In this document: positions 60,112 to 64,000 of the stretch, piece by piece | Position numbering within the stretch: the first letter of the stretch is position 1 | Layout of the letters: every line of letters begins with the position of its first letter | DNA from: Nocardia uniformis NBRC 13702 | GTDB taxonomy: Bacteria > Actinomycetota > Actinomycetes > Mycobacteriales > Mycobacteriaceae | Length of the DNA: 64,000 nucleotides | NCBI RefSeq assembly: GCF_001613345.1 | Contig: NZ_BDCE01000028.1 | Coordinates: forward strand, 26,616-90,615 | Direction of reading: 5' to 3' | Program-made: the position numbers and the translations under genes | The notes under the pieces: model-generated | What the model was told of the DNA's origin: nothing | Databases searched by the model: none | The model's input: the letters and a program-made list of their open reading frames with translations, nothing else

Positions 60112-61224
60112 GTGACCTCCGTCGACACCCCGACATCGAATAACCCGACCGCGGCTGAACCCCCAGCGGCTTCCTCGGGGCCCGCCGCGGCTACGCAGGC
60201 TACCGCCTCCGGACCCGTCGCCGCGCCCGCCGGTCGCAAGCTGCTCCGCATCGAGGCCCGCAACGCCGAGACCCCGATCGAGCGCAAGCCCAAGTGGATT
60301 CGCACCCGCGCCACCATGGGTCCGGAGTACTCCGAACTCAAAGGCCTGGTGAAACGCGAAGGGCTGCACACCGTTTGTGAGGAGGCGGGCTGCCCCAATA
60401 TCTTCGAGTGTTGGGAGGATCGCGAGGCCACCTTCCTCATCGGTGGTGAACAGTGCACCCGCCGCTGCGACTTCTGCCAGATCGACACCGGCAAGCCCAC
60501 CGCGCTCGACCGTGACGAGCCGCGCCGGGTCGCCGAGAGTGTGCAGGCCATGGGGCTGCGCTACTCCACCGTCACCGGTGTGGCACGCGACGACCTCGAC
60601 GACGGCGGCGCGTGGCTCTACGCCGAGACTGTCAACGCCATCAAGCGACTCAACCCGCACACCGGCGTCGAACTGCTCATCCCCGACTTCAATGCTGTAC
60701 CCGAGCAGCTGGCCGAGGTATTCGCCTCCCGCCCGGAGGTCCTCGCGCACAATCTGGAGACGGTGCCGCGCATCTTCAAGCGCATCCGCCCCGCCTTCCG
60801 CTACGAACGCTCCCTGGCCGTGATCACCGCCGCCCGCGCGGCCGGTCTGGTCACCAAGTCGAACCTCATCCTGGGAATGGGCGAGACCTTCGACGAGGTC
60901 ACCGAGGCCATGCGCGATCTGCACGAGGCGGGCTGCGACATCCTCACCATCACCCAGTACCTGCGGCCGTCGCCGCGGCACCATCCGGTGGACCGCTGGG
61001 TGAAGCCGGAGGAGTTCGTCGAGCACTCCAACTTCGCCACCGAACTCGGCTTCGCCGGTGTGATGGCCGGGCCGCTGGTCCGCTCCTCCTACCGCGCCGG
61101 TCGCCTCTACGCGCAGGCCATGAAGTTCCACGGCCGCGACATCTCCCCGGAGATGGCGCATCTCGCCAATGAGGGCACCGCGTCGCAGGAGGCCACCAGC
61201 GTCCTCGCGCGCTTCGGTAGCTGA
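60112..61224 (+). CDS. lipA: lipoyl synthase LipA (radical SAM)
   Basis: A 370-aa lipoyl synthase. Auxiliary cluster cysteines 89, 94 and 100 ([12 protein letters not shown]) and radical SAM cysteines 115, 119 and 122 (CTRRCDFC) are in place, with the family end [16 protein letters not shown] serine. It inserts sulfur atoms into octanoyl-lysine. About 45 Ala/Pro-rich N-terminal residues are extra compared with E. coli LipA. GTG start. Confidence 0.96.
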   Translation: MTSVDTPTSNNPTAAEPPAASSGPAAATQATASGPVAAPAGRKLLRIEARNAETPIERKPKWIRTRATMGPEYSELKGLVKREGLHTVCEEAGCPNIFECWEDREATFLIGGEQCTRRCDFCQIDTGKPTALDRDEPRRVAESVQAMGLRYSTVTGVARDDLDDGGAWLYAETVNAIKRLNPHTGVELLIPDFNAVPEQLAEVFASRPEVLAHNLETVPRIFKRIRPAFRYERSLAVITAARAAGLVTKSNLILGMGETFDEVTEAMRDLHEAGCDILTITQYLRPSPRHHPVDRWVKPEEFVEHSNFATELGFAGVMAGPLVRSSYRAGRLYAQAMKFHGRDISPEMAHLANEGTASQEATSVLARFGS

Positions 61225-61231
61225 CACAGAC

Positions 61232-61249
61232 CGCCCGGGATCCCGGGCG
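61232..61249 (+). terminator. terminator hairpin after lipA
   Basis: CGCCCGGGATCCCGGGCG, an 18-bp perfect palindrome 7 nt after the lipA stop, followed by TTCC. GC-rich stem, weak U-tract. Confidence 0.6.
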
Positions 61250-61264
61250 TTCCAAGGATTTCGG

Positions 61265-61359
61265 CGGCAACCTGTCATAGGGTTGCCGCACCTCCTTCTG
61301 CGGGGCGGTGGCCTGGTGTTTCACCAGACATGGTCCACGCCGCGCCCAGGAAGGAGGTG
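61265..61359 (+). promoter_or_regulatory. structured 5' leader that pairs with the ribosome-binding site of the 38-aa gene
   Basis: A first hairpin (CGGCAACC 61265-61272 / GGTTGCCG 61281-61288) is followed immediately by CACCTCCTTC (61289-61298), which is an exact complement of GAAGGAGGTG (61350-61359), the Shine-Dalgarno of the next gene. Between them lie further complementary segments (GGGCG / CGCCC, GTGG / CCAC) and an apical CTGGTG-TTT-CACCAG (61313-61327). The RNA could thus fold into one long hairpin hiding the ribosome-binding site, a layout expected for a translational switch or thermosensor-like element. Ligand, if any, unknown. Confidence 0.6.
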
Positions 61360-61366
61360 GGGGTCA

Positions 61367-61483
61367 ATGGGAAAACATTCCCGAAAGAGTGAGGCCCCGG
61401 TCAGCCTGACTGCCGCTGGAATCGGCATTGCCATGGTTGCCGGGGCGCTCGTCTGGTTGGTCCGGCGGTTGCTGGCCAACTGA
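61367..61483 (+). CDS. small membrane protein, 38 aa
   Basis: ATG at 61367, seven nt after the near-perfect ribosome-binding site AAGGAGGTG. The peptide MGKHSRKSEAPVSLTAAGIG then IAMVAGALVWLVRRLLAN has a basic N-terminus and one membrane helix flanked by arginines. Too small for most gene finders; it is supported by the exceptional ribosome-binding site. Function unknown, and a leader-type role in regulation is also possible. Confidence 0.6.
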   Translation: MGKHSRKSEAPVSLTAAGIGIAMVAGALVWLVRRLLAN

Positions 61484-61720
61484 CCCGTCGGGCAGGGCGT
61501 CGTACACAGCGACGTCCTGTCCTCTCCGCCATCACTTCCGTGACAGTTCGACTTTACACTCGCCGCCGATAGCTGTCTGCCGTTGGCAGGCATTTCGCGA
61601 TTGCGGATTGGCCGGCGATCGCTCGTCCGATAGCCCCTTATCGCGCGAATCGTGGACGCCAAACCCCGCCTGGTGGGAAGCTCGAAGGACCCGGACGTGG
61701 CGACCAGGGGAGCGAGCCAG

Positions 61721-63922
61721 ATGGTCGAGAAGACGAGTGCGTCGACAGGCGCCAACGGCAGAGCGATTACGGCCGAGCGGCCGGAGGACATACGCAATGT
61801 GGTGCTGGTGGGCCACAGCGGGTCGGGGAAGACCACGCTGGTCGAGGCCCTGGCGGTGGCCACGGGGGCGGTGCCCAGATGCGGGAGGGTGGAGGACGGC
61901 ACCTCGGTGTCGGACTACGACGATATCGAGCAGCGACAGCATCGGTCGGTGCAATTGTCGGTGGTACCGATGGCCTGGGAGCGGTACAAGATCAACCTCT
62001 TGGATACCCCCGGATACGCGGATTTCGTCGGGGAATTGCGGGCCGGTCTGCGAGCAGCGGACGCGGCCCTTTTCATTTTGTCGGCCGCGGTCGGGGTGGA
62101 GGGGGTGAGCGGGCCGACATCGGCGGTATGGGACGAATGCGCACGGGTCGGCATGCCGCGCGCCATTGTGATCACCCATCTCGATACGGCGCGTGCGGAT
62201 TTCGAGGAAATGACCGAGACCTGCCGCGAGATCCTGGGCGACGGCGCGAGTGAATCCGTACTGCCGCTGCACCTTCCGGTGTACGGTGCGAAGGCCAGCG
62301 ACGGGCATCGACCGGTGGTGGGGCTGATCGACCTGCTGTCACAGCACGTGTACGACTACTCGACCGGCGAGCAGATCGAAACTCCGGCCTCCCCTGAGCA
62401 ATTGGAACAGCTCGAGGAGGCACGCAATCGGCTCATCGAGGGCATCATCGCCGAGAGCGAGGACGAAACCCTCATGGACCGCTACATCAGCGGCGAGGAG
62501 ATCGACCTCGACACACTGGAGGCGGATCTCGAAAAGGCCGTCGCACGTGGGAGTTTCCATCCCGTACTGGTCGCCGCGCCGCCACCGGAGGGGGCGCGGC
62601 AAGGACTGGGCACCATGGAGATCCTGGAGTTGATCACGCGCGGATTCCCGACGCCCGCGGAGCATCCGGTATCGGCGACCAAGCCGTCCGGCGGCGCGCC
62701 CACACCGCTGATCTGCGATCCGGACGCACCCCTCGCCGCCGAGGTGATCCGCACCGCCTCCGACCCGTATGTCGGGCGAATGTCGCTGGTACGGGTGTTC
62801 TCCGGGACGCTGCGCGCCGACGACACCGTCCATGTGTGCGGGCACGGGCCGACCGAGACCACCAACCATGATTCCGATGAGCGAGTCGGCGCGGTCTCCG
62901 CGCCGTTCGGTAAGCAGCAGCGGCCACTCGGGCACGCCATTGCCGGCGATATCGCCTGTGTCACCAAGCTTTCCAAGGCCGAAACCGGGGATACCCTGTC
63001 GGCCAAGGACACACCGCTCCTGATCGAACCGTGGACCATGCCGGATCCACTGCTGCCGGTGGCGATTGCGGCGCACTCGAAAGCGGATGAGGACAAGCTC
63101 TCCCAGAGCCTGGGCCGGTTGGTCGCCGAGGATCCCACGGTGCGCCTGGAACAGAATCCGGATACCCGGCAGCTGGTGCTGTGGTGTCTGGGTGAGGCGC
63201 ATCGTGATGTGTCGCTGGAGCGCTTGCGCACTCGGTTCGGGGTGCAGGTCGATGTCATCGACCACCAGGTGGCCCTGCGGGAGACGTTCGCCAGTACCGC
63301 GACCGGGCGTGGACGGCATGTGAAGCAGTCCGGCGGACACGGGCAGTACGCGATCTGCGAAATCGAGGTCGCTCCCCTACCGGGCGGCTCCGGTATCGAA
63401 TTCGTGGACAAGGTGGTCGGCGGAGTTGTTCCGCGCCAGTTCATTCCGTCCGTGGAGAAGGGTGTGCGCGCCCAGGCCGCGCGCGGGGTGGCCGCCGGAT
63501 ATCCGCTGGTCGATGTGCGGGTCACGCTGTACGACGGCAAGGCCCACTCCGTCGACTCCTCCGATGCGGCCTTCCAGACCGCAGGTGCGCTCGCCCTGCG
63601 CGAAGCCGCCGCGACGGCCCGCATCAGTCTGGTCGAGCCGATCGACGAGGTACTGGTGGTGGTTCCGGATGATTTCGTCGGCGCGGTACTGGGCGATCTG
63701 TCCGGCCGCCGCGGACGGGTGCTCGGCACCGAGCCGCTCGGCCGGGGCGGACGCACCGCCATTCGCGCGGAAGTCCCCGAACTGGAACTCAGCCGCTACG
63801 CCATCGACCTGCGTTCCCTGACGCGCGGAGCCGCCGACTTCACCCGGCGCTACACCCGACACGAATCGATGCCCGCGCAATTGGCGGACGGGATTCGTGA
63901 AAAGACCAAGGCCAACGGCTGA
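61721..63922 (+). CDS. elongation factor G-like protein (EF-G2 type)
   Basis: A 733-aa translational GTPase from ATG at 61721 (AGGGGAGC upstream; an in-frame GTG at 61652 is less likely). G1 GHSGSGKTTL, G3 DTPGYADFVGE, and the G4 position THLD instead of NKxD, as usual in this EF-G-like class. Domains II, III, IV (RHVKQSGGHGQYAICEIEVA) and V follow. Mycobacterial FusA2-type proteins belong here; they do not replace EF-G in elongation and their role is unclear. The 78 nt to the window end hold no gene. Confidence 0.92.
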   Translation: MVEKTSASTGANGRAITAERPEDIRNVVLVGHSGSGKTTLVEALAVATGAVPRCGRVEDGTSVSDYDDIEQRQHRSVQLSVVPMAWERYKINLLDTPGYADFVGELRAGLRAADAALFILSAAVGVEGVSGPTSAVWDECARVGMPRAIVITHLDTARADFEEMTETCREILGDGASESVLPLHLPVYGAKASDGHRPVVGLIDLLSQHVYDYSTGEQIETPASPEQLEQLEEARNRLIEGIIAESEDETLMDRYISGEEIDLDTLEADLEKAVARGSFHPVLVAAPPPEGARQGLGTMEILELITRGFPTPAEHPVSATKPSGGAPTPLICDPDAPLAAEVIRTASDPYVGRMSLVRVFSGTLRADDTVHVCGHGPTETTNHDSDERVGAVSAPFGKQQRPLGHAIAGDIACVTKLSKAETGDTLSAKDTPLLIEPWTMPDPLLPVAIAAHSKADEDKLSQSLGRLVAEDPTVRLEQNPDTRQLVLWCLGEAHRDVSLERLRTRFGVQVDVIDHQVALRETFASTATGRGRHVKQSGGHGQYAICEIEVAPLPGGSGIEFVDKVVGGVVPRQFIPSVEKGVRAQAARGVAAGYPLVDVRVTLYDGKAHSVDSSDAAFQTAGALALREAAATARISLVEPIDEVLVVVPDDFVGAVLGDLSGRRGRVLGTEPLGRGGRTAIRAEVPELELSRYAIDLRSLTRGAADFTRRYTRHESMPAQLADGIREKTKANG

Positions 63923-64000
63923 TCGGTGTCTCGCGCTCTGAAGGTGCGTCGGGCGGACGCCAGGCAGCACCGAGATCGAGGTCGGCATCGCGACGTCGCC

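Noticed and set aside
1..64000. tRNA or rRNA genes
   Set aside because: No cloverleaf with a GGTTCGAATCC-like T arm or rRNA-like sequence was found.

Overview
The window looks like chromosomal DNA of a high-GC actinomycete of the Nocardia/Rhodococcus/Mycobacterium group, most probably Nocardia. Reasons: consistently high GC at third codon positions, many GTG starts, 4-nt start/stop overlaps, an XRE/DUF397 gene pair, WXG-type proteins of the kind exported by ESX systems, LppA-like lipoproteins, and a pepA...sucB-epimerase-lipB-lipA order that I recall from mycobacteria (around Rv2213-Rv2218). The species is inference from gene content.

Layout. 1-11.5 kb: a complete type I-E CRISPR-Cas locus (cas3-casA-casB-cas7-cas5-cas6-cas1-cas2, every junction overlapping or touching) with three arrays: one reading right at the left edge, a short one reading left that meets it tail to tail, and a third directly after cas2. 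11.5-14.2 kb: an XRE/DUF397 pair, two small divergent genes and a methyltransferase. 14.5-22.9 kb: an accessory island with two related cassettes, each a ~105-aa EspC-like partner followed by a large protein with a shared WXG-like N-terminus and a different C-terminus, then lipoproteins or small membrane proteins; no ESX machinery is present. 22.9-27.6 kb: recombination debris (LppA gene and a 3' fragment of a second copy, truncated rhuM, Rpn-type nuclease), an esterase and a PIN-domain toxin-antitoxin pair.

27.7-33.8 kb: proline catabolism (pruA-putA-putP) with a divergent PucR-type regulator and a likely operator between them. 33.9-41.5 kb: a MazEF-like pair, SEC-C protein, two Uma2 nucleases, an HD-GYP/LuxR regulator, an alpha/beta hydrolase and a double-TerD protein whose 3' end is duplicated 3 kb away. 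41.5-46.5 kb: a zinc-uptake locus (aztA divergent from aztB-aztC-aztD) with a Zur-like box and an unusual in-frame AztB-AztD fusion. 46.7-51.6 kb: a ParA-like ATPase, hydrolase, GNAT, TetR and KptA. 51.7-64 kb: core metabolism: leucyl aminopeptidase, thioredoxin, E2 with two lipoyl domains, TIGR01777 epimerase, lipB and lipA (which make and attach the lipoyl cofactor used by the E2), a 38-aa membrane peptide whose ribosome-binding site is buried in a long hairpin, and an EF-G-like GTPase.

A palindromic intergenic element occurs five times between 46.5 and 54.4 kb, mostly between convergent genes. No tRNA, rRNA, insertion sequence with intact transposase, or prophage was seen.
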